Shown here: piece by piece, positions 1 through 11,442 of the stretch | Position numbering within the stretch: position 1 is the stretch's first letter | Layout: each line of letters starts with the position of its first letter | DNA from: Parapristionchus giblindavisi | Taxonomy: Eukaryota > Nematoda > Chromadorea > Rhabditida > Diplogasteridae | Length of the DNA stretch: 64,000 nt | Direction of reading: 5' to 3' | Assembly (NCBI GenBank): GCA_943737045.1 | Contig: CALSFV010000032.1 | Location: 124,001-188,000, forward strand | Position numbers and translations under genes: made by a program | Notes under the pieces: generated by a model | Told to the model about the DNA's origin: nothing | Databases searched by the model: none | What the model saw: only the letters and a program-made list of their open reading frames with translations

Positions 1-700
1 AGAGTCTCTGCAACTCTCCATATTCTCTGTGATTCTCATGCAATTGTAGGAATACTACCGCTCTCCTTTCATTCAAATAAGTAATATCATCTCCATACAA
101 CTTCTCAGTAACGATCTCCAATTCCAAACAGACATCAAATAACTCCCGTCCGTTAAAAATGAGATTCTGCAATCTATCAATGCACTCTATCCTCTCACGC
201 CTATCCATAATAATTCGAGTACATCTCTTTATCAACCATTCCATGCAGTCTCTCACGCTTTCATACTCGTAATAATCAGGCAGAGATTCATACTCTTGAC
301 TAGCCATATGACAAATCATCTCTTTCAACTTGAGTTTTGCTTTTCTATCGCTCAAGTTTCCATATCTTAGCAGGAACCCATCTCTGAACTCTTCCCATTC
401 CTCTGGTCGACCACTAAACTTATTCAATGGAGGCAATTTAGAGTACCAGTAACGTTCACTTTCCTCACAATTCATCAAATATTCACACTCTTCCTCTACT
501 TGAGAACTCATCACATAACAATCACAATAATATTGGCAATAACACTCACGGTATGACTCATTTGAGCCCTCCACGATATCCACATTACTCCTCACGTCCA
601 TATCATCATTTATGGGATGACCATTTCCACCTCTGCTCGGCCCCTCACACGCAACATCATCGCCGAGCAGGTAACCCTCAACATACTTGAAATTACTCAT
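1..700 (-). CDS. Gag-like polyprotein, N-terminal 233 codons (partial)
   Basis: The minus-strand frame is open from the ATG at 700-698 to the window edge: 233 codons with no stop. An in-frame TGA at 733-731 lies upstream, so 700 is the first ATG available. Residues 1-85 are acidic and include a Cys/Tyr-rich stretch (residues 50-62, RECYCQYYCDCYV). At residues 89-128 comes LPPLNKFSGRPEEWEEF followed by a helical, charged segment, which resembles the capsid start of retrotransposon Gag proteins (a P-x-F-x-G...EW..F pattern). The rest is charged and helix-rich, with no zinc knuckle yet. Gag would assemble the retrotransposon particle and package its RNA. The family call rests on this motif plus the LTR and primer site just upstream. 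The continuation into nucleocapsid or Pol lies outside the window, so intactness is unknown. Confidence 0.75.
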   Translation of the reverse strand, partial: MSNFKYVEGYLLGDDVACEGPSRGGNGHPINDDMDVRSNVDIVEGSNESYRECYCQYYCDCYVMSSQVEEECEYLMNCEESERYWYSKLPPLNKFSGRPEEWEEFRDGFLLRYGNLSDRKAKLKLKEMICHMASQEYESLPDYYEYESVRDCMEWLIKRCTRIIMDRRERIECIDRLQNLIFNGRELFDVCLELEIVTEKLYGDDITYLNERRAVVFLQLHENHREYGELQRL

Positions 701-824
701 AATGACGAAATAGTGCAATGAGACAATGAATCACTCGTCTCGATCAATAACAATCACGCAAATCACACGAGAATGACGCAATACACTCGCAAAGATAGTT
801 CAGCAATCAGTCTCTCTGTTCAAG
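701..824 (-). other. Retrotransposon 5' leader between primer site and gag
   Basis: These 124 bp separate the primer-binding site from the gag ATG. The stretch contains the in-frame TGA at 733-731 and no upstream ATG in the gag frame after it. No other signal is recognised. A packaging signal would be expected here in such elements but cannot be identified by eye. Confidence 0.6.
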
Positions 825-839
825 CCGGCTCAGCCCCCA
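825..839 (-). other. Primer-binding site, tRNA-Pro-like
   Basis: The minus strand reads TGGGGGCTGAGCCGG immediately after the LTR terminus CCTTACA, with no spacer. Its complement, CCGGCTCAGCCCCCA, ends in CCA and reads as a tRNA 3' end: CCA, discriminator C, and an acceptor strand CTCAGCC that would pair with GGCTGAG. The ending AGCCCCCA is characteristic of animal tRNA-Pro as I recall it. The position relative to the LTR and the 15-nt length are as expected for minus-strand DNA priming. Confidence 0.8.
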
Positions 840-1445
840 TGTAAGGTAATCCGCTCTCACAACAAGTAGAAAAGATGAAGACAGTTCGTCCCCAGGCGCG
901 AACTATTCAGATTTCTCAAATGAAGATAAGAAGGAGCCTCACGAGATCAGTCTTAGCCACACACAGTAGCCTGATCAAGATATGCCACACACAGTAGGAG
1001 CGATCAGTCCTAGCCACACACAGTAGCCTGATCGAAGAAGACACAAGATGGAAACGAAGAACAAGTTGTTTTCGAAGCTATTCCAGAGTACTAACCCTTA
1101 GAATGTAAGAACAACGAAGGCAATCAACGAAAGGTGATTTTATCAGCACGAACAACTGAATAAACGAGACCAAAATGTGCAAATAAACAAGAGAGAAAGA
1201 TTACGTCACACTCTGAACGAGAGCAAGCGTAAGACTAAAACAGGTCAGAACAAGAAATACGAAATCAAGTCTTGGTAAACACCGGAACGCTTAATTGGTA
1301 AACAACGGAAGTCGGAATCATAGGGTTACTCCCGTAGTCAATAAATAAAGTGAAATGAAATAATGAAAGGAATAAATAAATATGATATTCTAGCGATAGT
1401 CATAATATAATATACAGAATAAAGGGTTGGGCTAACCCCTTAACA
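840..1445 (-). repeat. 5' long terminal repeat, 606 bp
   Basis: The minus strand begins TGTTAAGG (1445-1438) and ends CCTTACA (846-840). This gives TG...CA ends and a short imperfect inverted repeat (TGTTAAGG against TGTAAGG). The left end abuts the primer-binding site and the right end abuts satellite. A run of TATAT/TATTATG lies about 30-50 bp inside the 5' end (around 1398-1415), but no convincing TATA box or minus-strand AATAAA was found, so U3, R and U5 cannot be divided. The partner LTR is outside the window, so boundaries rest on termini and context only. Confidence 0.8.
945..1033. repeat. Palindrome-ended 32-bp repeats inside the LTR
   Basis: Two 32-bp copies (945-976 and 1002-1033) differ at one base. 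Each begins GATCAG and ends CTGATC, so its ends can pair, and each encloses GCCACACACAGTAG. A third copy of GCCACACACAGTAG (984-997) sits between them, giving three copies of that core in 89 bp. Repeated short motifs in an LTR often form enhancer modules, but here that role is only inferred. Confidence 0.75.
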
Positions 1446-4400
1446 GAACTATAAGCTTTCATCGCGGCCACAATGACCAAAGTACGAAAGTAACTTTCAC
1501 GCTGATAAGATCTAAACAGCTTATGAGATACAAAAACTACTACGATGCCTATCGTGTCATATACCCCGTGAAAGAGCAGAAAATTCTGAATAACAACCAC
1601 CTCTTCGCATGTTGAAAGTGGTCAAACTGGCCGAACTAAAAAATTATCTTTCATTACATTGTGAATTTCGGTACAAAACAATTCATGACAAGACAGATTT
1701 TCAACAATACCCCCTGTTGTCATATACCATTTGAAAGAGCACGAAATTCTGATTAAGGCAAGCCTCAGCTCACGTCGAACTATAAGCTTTCACCGCGGCC
1801 ACAATAACCAAAGTACGAAAGTAACTTTCACGCAGATAAGATCAAAACAGATTATGAGATACAAAAATTACAACGATGCCTATCGTGTCATATATCCCGT
1901 AAAATAGCAGAAAATTCTGAATAACATACACCTCTTCGCATGTTGAAAGTGGTCAAACTGGCCGAACAAAAAAAATATCTTTCATTACTCAGTGAATTTC
2001 GGTTTCAACGCATCCACAATGACCAAAGTAAGAAAGTTACTTTCAAAACAGTTTATGAGAATCAAAAACTAAAACAATGCCTATTGTATCATATACCCCG
2101 TGAAAGAGCAGAAAATTCTGAATAACATACACCTCTTCGCATGTTGAAAGTAGTCAAACTGGCCGAACTAAAAAATTATCTTTATTTACTCTGTGAATTT
2201 CGGTACAAAACAATTCATGACAAGACAGTCTTTCAACAATACCCCCTGTTGCCATATACCATTTGAAAGAGCACGAAATTCTGATTAAGGCAAGCCTCAG
2301 CTCACGTCGAACTATAAGCTTTCAACGCGGCCACAATGACCAAAGTACGAAAGTAACTTTCACGCTTTTAAGATCTAAACAGCTTATGAGATACAAAAAT
2401 TACAGCGATGCCTATCGTGTCATATACCCCGTGAAAGAGCAGAAAATTCTGAATAACAAACACCTCTTCGCATGTTGAAAGTGGTCAAACTGGCCGAACT
2501 AAACAATTATCTTTCATTACACTGTGAATTTCGGTACAAAACAATTCATGCATGACAAGACAGATTTTCAACAATACCCCCTGTTGTCATATATTATTTG
2601 AAAGAGCACAATATTCTGATTAAGGCAAGCCTCAGCTCACGTCGAACTATAAGCTTTCAACGCGGCCACAATGACCAAAGTACGAAAGTAACTTTCACGC
2701 TGATAAGATCTAAACAGCTTATGAGAATCAAAAACTACAACGATGTCTATCGTGTCATATACCCCGTGAAAGAGCAGAAAATTCTGAATAACATACACCT
2801 TTTCGCATGTTGAAAGTGGTCAAACTGGCCGAACTAAACAATTATCTTTCATTACTCAGTGAATTTCGGTTTCAACGCATCCACAATGACCAAAGTAAGA
2901 AAGTAACTTTCAAAACAGTTTATGAGAATCAAAAACTAAAACAATGCCTATTGTATCATATACCCCGTGAAAGAGCAGAAAATTGTGAATAACATACACC
3001 TCTTCGCATGTTGAAAGTAGTCAAACTGGCCGAACTAAAAAATTATCTTTAATTACTCTGTGAATTTCGGTACAAAACAATTCATGACAAGACAGTCTTT
3101 CAACAATACCCCCTGTTGTCATATACCATTTGAAAGAACACGAAATTCTGATTAAGGCAAGCCTCAGCTCACGTCGAACTATAAGCTTTCAACGCGGCCA
3201 CAATGACCAAAGTACGAAAGTAACTTTCACGCTTTTAAGATCTAAACAGCTTATGAGATACAAAAATTACAGCGATGCCTATCGTGTCATATACCCCGTG
3301 AAAGAGCAGAAAATTCTGAATAACAAACACCTCTTCGCATGTTGAAAGTGGTCAAACTGGCCGAACTAAACAATTATCTTTCATTACTCTGTGAATTTCG
3401 GTACAAAACAATTCATGCATGACAAGACAGATTTTCAACAATACCCCCTGTTGTCATATATTATTTGAAAGAGCACAATATTCTGATTAAGGCAAGCCTC
3501 AGCTCACGTCGAACTATAAGCTTTCAACGCGGCCACAATGACCAAAGTACGAAAGTAACTTTCACGCTGATAAGATCTAAACAGCTTATGAGAATCAAAA
3601 ACTACAACGATGCCTATCGTGTCATATACCCCGTGAAAGAGCAGAAAATTCTGAATAACATACACCTTTTCACATGTTGAAAGTGGTCAAACTGGCCGAA
3701 CTAAAAAAATATCTTTCATTACTCTGTGAATTTCGGTTTCAACGCGGCCACAATGACCAAAGTACGAAAGTAACTTTCAAAACAGCTTATGAGAATCAAA
3801 AATTACAACGATGCCTATCGTGTCGTATACCCCGTGAAAGAGCAGAAAATTCTGAATAACATACACCTCTCCGCATGTTGAAAGTGGTCAAACTGGCCGA
3901 ACTAAACAATTATCTTTCATTACTCTGTGAATTTCGGTACAAAACAATTCATGCATGACAAGACAGATTTTCAACAATACCCCCTGTTGTCATATATTAT
4001 TTGAAAGAGCACAATATTCTGATTAAGGCAAGCCTCAGCTCACGTCGAACTATAAGCTTTCAACGCGGCCACAATGACCAAAGTACGAAAGTAACTTTCA
4101 CGCTGATAAGATCTAAACAGCTTATGAGAATCAAAAACTACAACGATGCCTATCGTGTCATATACCCCGTGAAAGAGCAGAAAATTCTGAATAACAAACA
4201 CCTCTTCGCATGTTGAAAGTGGTCAAACTGGCCGAACTAAACAATTATCTTTCATTACACTGTGAATTTCGGTACAAAACAATTCATGCATGACAAGACA
4301 GATTTTCAACAATACCCCCTGTTGTCATATATTATTTGAAAGAGCACAATATTCTGATTAAGGCAAGCCTCAGCTCACGTCGAACTATAAGCTTTCAACG

Positions 4401-4867
4401 CGGCCACAATGACCAAAGTACGAAAGTAACTTTCACGCTGATAAGATCTAAACAGCTTATGAGAATCAAAAACTACAACGATGCCTATCGTGTCATATAC
4501 CCCGTGAAAGAGCAGAAAATTCTGAATAACATACTCCTTTTCGCATGTTGAAAGTGGTCAAACTGGCCGAACTAAACAATTATCTTTCATTACTCAGTGA
4601 ATTTCGGTTTCAACGCATCCACAATGACCAAAGTAAGAAAGTAACTTTCAAAACAGTTTATGAGAATCAAAAACTAAAACAATGCCTATTGTATCATATA
4701 CCCCGTGAAAGAGCAGAAAATTGTGAATAACATACACCTCTTCGCATGTTGAAAGTAGTCAAACTGGCCGAACTAAAAAATTATCTTTATTTACTCTGTG
4801 AATTTCGGTACAAAACAATTCTTGACAAGACAGTCTTTCAACAATACCCCCTGTTGTCATATACCAT

Positions 4868-6869
4868 TTGAAAGAACACGAAATTCTGATTAAGGCAAGC
4901 CTCAGCTCACGTCGAACTATAAGCTTTCAACGCGGCCACAATGACCAAAGTACGAAAGTAACTTTCACGCTTTTAAGATCTAAACAGCTTATGAGATACA
5001 AAAATTACAGCGATGCCTATCGTGTCATATACCCCGTGAAAGAGCAGAAAATTCTGAATAACAAACACCTCTTCGCATGTTGAAAGTGGTCAAACTGGCC
5101 GAACTAAACAATTTTCTTTCATTACTCTGTGAATTTCGGTACAAAACAATTCATGCATGACAAGACAGATTTTCAACAATACCCCCTGTTGTCATATATT
5201 ATTTGAAAGAGCACAATATTCTGATTAAGGCAAGCCTCAGCTCACGTCGAACTATAAGCTTTCAACGCGGCCACAATGACCAAAGTACGAAAGTAACTTT
5301 CACGCTGATAAGATCTAAACAGCTTATGAGAATCAAAAACTACAACGATGCCTATCGTGTCATATACCCCGTGAAAGAGCAGAAAATTCTGAATAACATA
5401 CACCTTTTCGCATGTTGAAAGTGGTCAAACTGGCCGAACTAAAAAAATATCTTTCATTACTCTGTGAATTTCGGTACGAAACAATTCATGCATGACAAGA
5501 CAGATTTTCAACAATACCCCCTGTTGTCATATATTATTTGAAAGAGCACAATATTCTGATTAAGGCAAGCCTCAGCTCACGTCGAACTATAAGCTTTCAA
5601 CGCGGCCACAATGACCAAAGTACGAAAGTAACTTTCACGCTGATAAGATCTAAACAGCTTATGAGAATCAAAAACTACAACGATGCCTATCGTGTCATAT
5701 ACCCCGTGAAAGAGCAGAAAATTCTGAATAACATACACCTCTTCGCATGTTGAAAGTAGTCAAACTGGCCGAACTAAAAAATTATCTTTATTTACTCTGT
5801 GAATTTCGGTACAAAACAATTCTTGACAAGACAGTCTTTCAACAATACCCCCTGTTGTCATATACCATTTGAAAGAACACGAAATTCTGATTAAGGCAAG
5901 CCTCAGCTCACGTCGAACTATAAGCTTTCAACGCGGCCACAATGACCAAAGTACGAAAGTAACTTTCACGCTTTTAAGATCTAAACAGCTTATGAGATAC
6001 AAAAATTACAGCGATGCCTATCGTGTCATATACCCCGTGAAAGAGCAGAAAATTCTGAATAACAAACACCTCTTCGCATGTTGAAAGTGGTCAAACTGGC
6101 CGAACTAAACAATTTTCTTTCATTACTCTGTGAATTTCGGTACAAAACAATTCATGCATGACAAGACAGATTTTCAACAATACCCCCTGTTGTCATATAT
6201 TATTTGAAAGAGCACAATATTCTGATTAAGGCAAGCCTCAGCTCACGTCGAACTATAAGCTTTCAACGCGGCCACAATGACCAAAGTACGAAAGTAACTT
6301 TCACGCTGATAAGATCTAAACAGCTTATGAGAATCAAAAACTACAACGATGCCTATCGTGTCATATACCCCGTGAAAGAGCAGAAAATTCTGAATAACAT
6401 ACACCTTTTCGCATGTTGAAAGTGGTCAAACTGGCCGAACTAAAAAAATATCTTTCATTACTCTGTGAATTTCGGTACGAAACAATTCATGCATGACAAG
6501 ACAGATTTTCAACAATACCCCCTGTTGTCATATATTATTTGAAAGAGCACAATATTCTGATTAAGGCAAGCCTCAGCTCACGTCGAACTATAAGCTTTCA
6601 ACGCGGCCACAATGACCAAAGTACGAAAGTAACTTTCACGCTGATAAGATCTAAACAGCTTATGAGAATCAAAAACTACAACGATGCCTATCGTGTCATA
6701 TACCCCGTGAAAGAGCAGAAAATTCTGAATAACATACACCTTTTCGCATGTTGAAAGTGGTCAAACTGGCCGAACTAAAAAAATATCTTTCATTACTCTG
6801 TGAATTTCGGTACGAAACAATTCATGCATGACAAGACAGATTTTCAACAATACCCCCTGTTGTCATATA
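4868..6869. repeat. 1001-bp higher-order repeat, two copies
   Basis: Copies at 4868-5868 and 5869-6869 each hold three long units (335+335+331). Both begin with the gaaagaacacgaaattc variant after ataccattt. Both carry the private variant aacaattttctttc, at about 5110 and 6111, exactly 1001 bp apart. Confidence 0.85.
5192..5526. repeat. Exemplar long unit: 335-bp cryptic dimer (beta + alpha)
   Basis: Beta runs 5192-5359 (168 bp) and alpha 5360-5526 (167 bp). Both start at tcatata and continue with GAAAGAGCA and AATTCTGA. Both then have CTC..C.C..GT.GAA, a TCAA..(C)GGCC block, AAACA..(T)TATGA or AAACAATTCATG-ACA, and CAAC.AT.CC before the next tcatata. This is the signature of an old tandem duplication of a roughly 165-bp monomer. 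The 331-bp form lacks one copy of the 4-bp repeat in attcatgcatgac. Long units carry the HindIII site and the 13-bp dyad (5289-5301 here). Confidence 0.9.
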
Positions 6870-7897
6870 TTATTTGAAAGAGCACAATATTCTGATTAAG
6901 GCAAGCCTCAGCTCACGTCGAACTATAAGCTTTCAACGCGGCCACAATGACCAAAGTACGAAAGTAACTTTCACGCTGATAAGATCTAAACAGCTTATGA
7001 GAATCAAAAACTACAACGATGCCTATCGTGTCATATACGCCGTGAAAGAGCAGAAAATTCTGAATAACATACACCTCTTCGCATGTTGAAAGTGGTCAAA
7101 CTGGCCGAACTAAACAATTATCTTTCATTACTCTGTGAATTTCGGTACGAAACAATTCATGCATGACAAGACAGATTTTCAACAATACCCCCTGTTGTCA
7201 TATATTATTTGAAAGAGCACAATATTCTGATTAAGGCAAGCCTCAGCTCACGTCGAACTATAAGCTTTCAACGCGGCCACAATGACCAAAGTACGAAAGT
7301 AACTTTCACGCTGATAAGATCTAAACAGCTTATGAGAATCAAAAACTACAACGATGCCTATCGTGTCATATACCCCGTGAAAGAGCAGAAAATTCTGAAT
7401 AACATACACCTTTTCGCATGTTGAAAGTGGTCAAACTGGCCGAACTAAAAAAATATCTTTCATTACTCTGTGAATTTCGGTTTCAACGCGGCCACAATGA
7501 CCAAAGTACGAAAGTAACTTTCAAAACAGCTTATGAGAATCAAAAATTACAACGATGCCTATCGTGTCGTATACGCCGTGAAAGAGCAGAAAATTCTGAA
7601 TAACATACACCTTTTCGCATGTAGAAAGTGGTCAAACTGGCCGAACTAAAAATTTATCTTTCATTACTCTGTGAATTTCGGTATAAAACAATTCATGACA
7701 AGACAGATTTTCAACAATACCCCATGTTGTCATATACCATTTGAAAGAGCGCAAAATTCTGATTAAGGCAAGCCTCAGCTCACGTCGAACTATAAGCTTT
7801 CAACGCGGCCACAATGACCAAAGTACGAAAGTAACTTTCACGCTTTTAAGATCTAAACAGCTTATGAGATACAAAAATTACAGCGATGCCTATCGTG

Positions 7898-8112
7898 TCA
7901 TATACCCCGTGAAAGAGCAGAAAATTCTGAATAACATACACCTCTTCACATGTTGAAAGTGGTCAAACTGGCCGAACTAATAAAATATCTTTCTTTATTC
8001 TGTGAATTTCGGTTTCAACGCGGCCACAATGACCAAAGTACGAAAGTAACTTTCACGCTGATAAGATCTAAACAGCTTATGAGAATCAAAAACTACAACG
8101 ATGCCTATCGTG
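7898..8112. repeat. Exemplar short unit, 215-bp form
   Basis: This unit is the long unit minus about 120 bp. The alpha half runs to tgaatttcgg and then jumps straight to tttcaacgcggcc of beta, so alpha's 3' third and beta's first 64 bases or so are missing. It keeps the 14-bp block cgctgataagatct (BglII site) that the 201-bp form has lost. Interior examples of this form start near 40824, 42100, 43580 and 52248. Confidence 0.88.
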
Positions 8113-9038
8113 TCATATACCCCGTGAAAGAGCAGAAAATTCTGAATAACATACACCTCTTCACATGTTGAAAGTGGTCAAACTGGCCGAACTAATAAAA
8201 TATCTTTCTTTATTCTGTGAATTTCGGTTTCAACGCGGCCACAATGACCAAAGTACGAAAGTAACTTTCACGCTGATAAGATCTAAACAGCTTATGAGAA
8301 TCAAAAACTACAACGATGCCTATCGTGTCATATACCCCGTGAAAGAGCAGAAAATTCTAAATAACATACACCTCTTCGCATGTTGAAAGTGGTCAAACTG
8401 GCCGAACTAAACAATTATCTTTCATTACTCTGTGAATTTCGGTACAAAACAATTCATGCATGACAAGACAGATTTTCAACAATACCCCCCTGTTGTCATA
8501 TATTATTTGAAAGAGCACAATATTCTGATTAAGGCAAGCCTCAGCTCACGTCGAACTATAAGCTTTCAACGCGGCCACAATGACCAAAGTACGAAAGTAA
8601 CTTTCACGCTTTTAAGATCTAAACAGCTTATGAGATACAAAAATTACAGCGATGCCTATCGTGTCATATACCCCGTGAAAGAGCAGAAAATTCTGAATAA
8701 CATACACCTCTTCACATGTTGAAAGTGGTCAAACTGGCCGAACTAATAAAATATCTTTCTTTATTCTGTGAATTTCGGTTTCAACGCGGCCACAATGACC
8801 AAAGTACGAAAGTAACTTTCAAAACAGCTTATGAGAATCAAAAATTACAACGATGCCTATCGTGTCGTATACGCCGTGAAAGAGCAGAAAATTCTGAATA
8901 ACATACACCTTTTCGCATGTAGAAAGTGGTCAAACTGGCCGAACTAAAAATTTATCTTTCATTACTCTGTGAATTTCGGTATAAAACAATTCATGACAAG
9001 ACAGATTTTCAACAATACCCCATGTTGTCATATACCAT

Positions 9039-11050
9039 TTGAAAGAGCACAAAATTCTGATTAAGGCAAGCCTCAGCTCACGTCGAACTATAAGCTTTCA
9101 ACGCGGCCACAATGACCAAAGTACGAAAGTAACTTTCACGCTTTTAAGATCTAAACAGCTTATGAGATACAAAAATTACAGCGATGCCTATCGTGTCATA
9201 TACCCCGTGAAAGAGCAGAAAATTCTGAATAACATACACCTCTTCACATGTTGAAAGTGGTCAAACTGGCCGAACTAATAAAATATCTTTCTTTATTCTG
9301 TGAATTTCGGTACAAAACATTTCATGCATGACAAGACAGATTTTCAACAATACCCCCTGTTGTCATATATTATTTGAAAGAGCACAATATTCTGATTAAG
9401 GCAAGCCTCAGCTCACGTCGAACTATAAGCTTTCAACGCGGCCACAATGACCAAAGTACGAAAGTAACTTTCACGCTGATAAGATCTAAACAGCTTATGA
9501 GAATCAAAAACTACAACGATGCCTATCGTGTCATATACCCCGTGAAAGAGCAGAAAATTCTGAATAACATACACCTTTTCGCATGTTGAAAGTGGTCAAA
9601 CTGGCCGAACTAAAAAAATATCTTTCAATACTCTGTGAATTTCGGTTTCAACGCGGCCACAATGACCAAAGTACGAAAGTAACTTTCAAAACAGCTTATG
9701 AGAATCAAAAATTACAACGATGCCTATCGTGTCGTATACGCCGTGAAAGAGCAGAAAATTCTGAATAACATACACCTTTTCGCATGTAGAAAGTGGTCAA
9801 ACTGGCCGAACTAAAAATTTATCTTTCATTACTCTGTGAATTTCGGTATAAAACAATTCATGACAAGACAGATTTTCAACAATACCCCATGTTGTCATAT
9901 ACCATTTGAAAGAGCACAAAATTCTGATTAAGGCAAGCCTCAGCTCACGTCGAACTATAAGCTTTCAACGCGGCCACAATGACCAAAGTACGAAAGTAAC
10001 TTTCACGCTTTTAAGATCTAAACAGCTTATGAGATACAAAAATTACAGCGATGCCTATCGTGTCATATACCCCGTGAAAGAGCAGAAAATTCTGAATAAC
10101 ATACACCTCTTCACATGTTGAAAGTGGTCAAACTGGCCGAACTAATAAAATATCTTTCTTTATTCTGTGAATTTCGGTACAAAACATTTCATGCATGACA
10201 AGACAGATTTTCAACAATACCCCCTGTTGTCATATATTATTTGAAAGAGCACAATATTCTGATTAAGGCAAGCCTCAGCTCACGTCGAACTATAAGCTTT
10301 CAACGCGGCCACAATGACCAAAGTACGAAAGTAACTTTCACGCTGATAAGATCTAAACAGCTTATGAGAATCAAAAACTACAACGATGCCTATCGTGTCA
10401 TATACCCCGTGAAAGAGCAGAAAATTCTGAATAACATACACCTTTTCGCATGTTGAAAGTGGTCAAACTGGCCGAACTAAAAAAATATCTTTCAATACTC
10501 TGTGAATTTCGGTTTCAACGCGGCCACAATGACCAAAGTACGAAAGTAACTTTCAAAACAGCTTATGAGAATCAAAAATTACAACGATGCCTATCGTGTC
10601 GTATACGCCGTGAAAGAGCAGAAAATTCTGAATAACATACACCTTTTCGCATGTAGAAAGTGGTCAAACTGGCCGAACTAAAAATTTATCTTTCATTACT
10701 CTGTGAATTTCGGTATAAAACAATTCATGACAAGACAGATTTTCAACAATACCCCATGTTGTCATATACCATTTGAAAGAGCACAAAATTCTGATTAAGG
10801 CAAGCCTCAGCTCACGTCGAACTATAAGCTTTCAACGCGGCCACAATGACCAAAGTACGAAAGTAACTTTCACGCTTTTAAGATCTAAACAGCTTATGAG
10901 ATACAAAAATTACAGCGATGCCTATCGTGTCATATACCCCGTGAAAGAGCAGAAAATTCTGAATAACATACACCTCTTCACATGTTGAAAGTGGTCAAAC
11001 TGGCCGAACTAATAAAATATCTTTCTTTATTCTGTGAATTTCGGTACAAA
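9039..11050. repeat. 867-bp higher-order repeat, two full copies and a partial
   Basis: Long-long-short modules start at 9039, 9906 and 10773. Private variants recur at 867-bp spacing: ctaaaaatttatc (about 8947, 9814, 10681), ctttcaatactctg (about 9627, 10494) and aaaacatttcatg (about 9312, 10179). The third copy is left after about 280 bp. Confidence 0.85.
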
Positions 11051-11442
11051 ACAATTCATGCATGACAAGACAGATTTTCAACAATACCCCCTGTTGTCAT
11101 ATATTATTTGAAAGAGCACAATATTCTGATTAAGGCAAGCCTCAGCTCACGTCGAACTATAAGCTTTCAACGCGGCCACAATGACCAAAGTACGAAAGTA
11201 ACTTTCACGCTTTTAAGATCTAAACAGCTTATGAGATACAAAAATTACAGCGATGCCTATCGTGTCATATACCCCGTGAAAGAGCAGAAAATTCTGAATA
11301 ACATACACCTCTTCGCATGTTGAAAGTGGTCAAACTGGCCGAACTAAACAATTATCTTTCATTACTCTGTGAATTTCGGTACAAAACAATTCATGCATGA
11401 CAAGACAGATTTTCAACAATACCCCCTGTTGTCATATATTAT

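Larger units (their letters stand above)
1..1445 (-). mobile_element. LTR retrotransposon, 5' part, inserted in satellite; truncated by window edge
   Basis: Read on the minus strand, the order is 5' LTR (1445 to 840), primer-binding site (839-825), leader (824-701) and an open Gag-like frame from 700 to the window edge. This is the canonical start of an LTR retrotransposon. The right boundary is sharp: the LTR starts TGTTAAGG on the minus strand, and plus-strand satellite resumes at 1446 with gaactataagc, which is mid-unit. That implies insertion into a pre-existing satellite unit. The target-site duplication should begin at 1446 (gaact if 5 bp); its partner lies outside the window. Pol, the 3' LTR and family assignment (Gypsy or Bel/Pao) cannot be seen. 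Confidence 0.85.
1446..8900. repeat. Left-flank satellite domain with older unit variants
   Basis: Units here differ more from each other than those inside the array. Many keep tcataccattt-type or ataccatttgaaag at the beta start (about 1733, 2266, 3133, 4871, 5872, 7744), where interior units have atattatttgaaag. Short units carry caacgcatccac and gtttatgag variants (around 2005-2050, 2875-2920, 4613-4660). The first units also lack the regular long/short phasing. The accatttg variant is shared with the right end of the window and is closer to the alpha subunit sequence, so it is probably ancestral. Confidence 0.7.

Noticed and set aside
1400..1600. 66-codon minus-strand frame
   Set aside because: It spans the junction between satellite and LTR and mixes two unrelated sequences.
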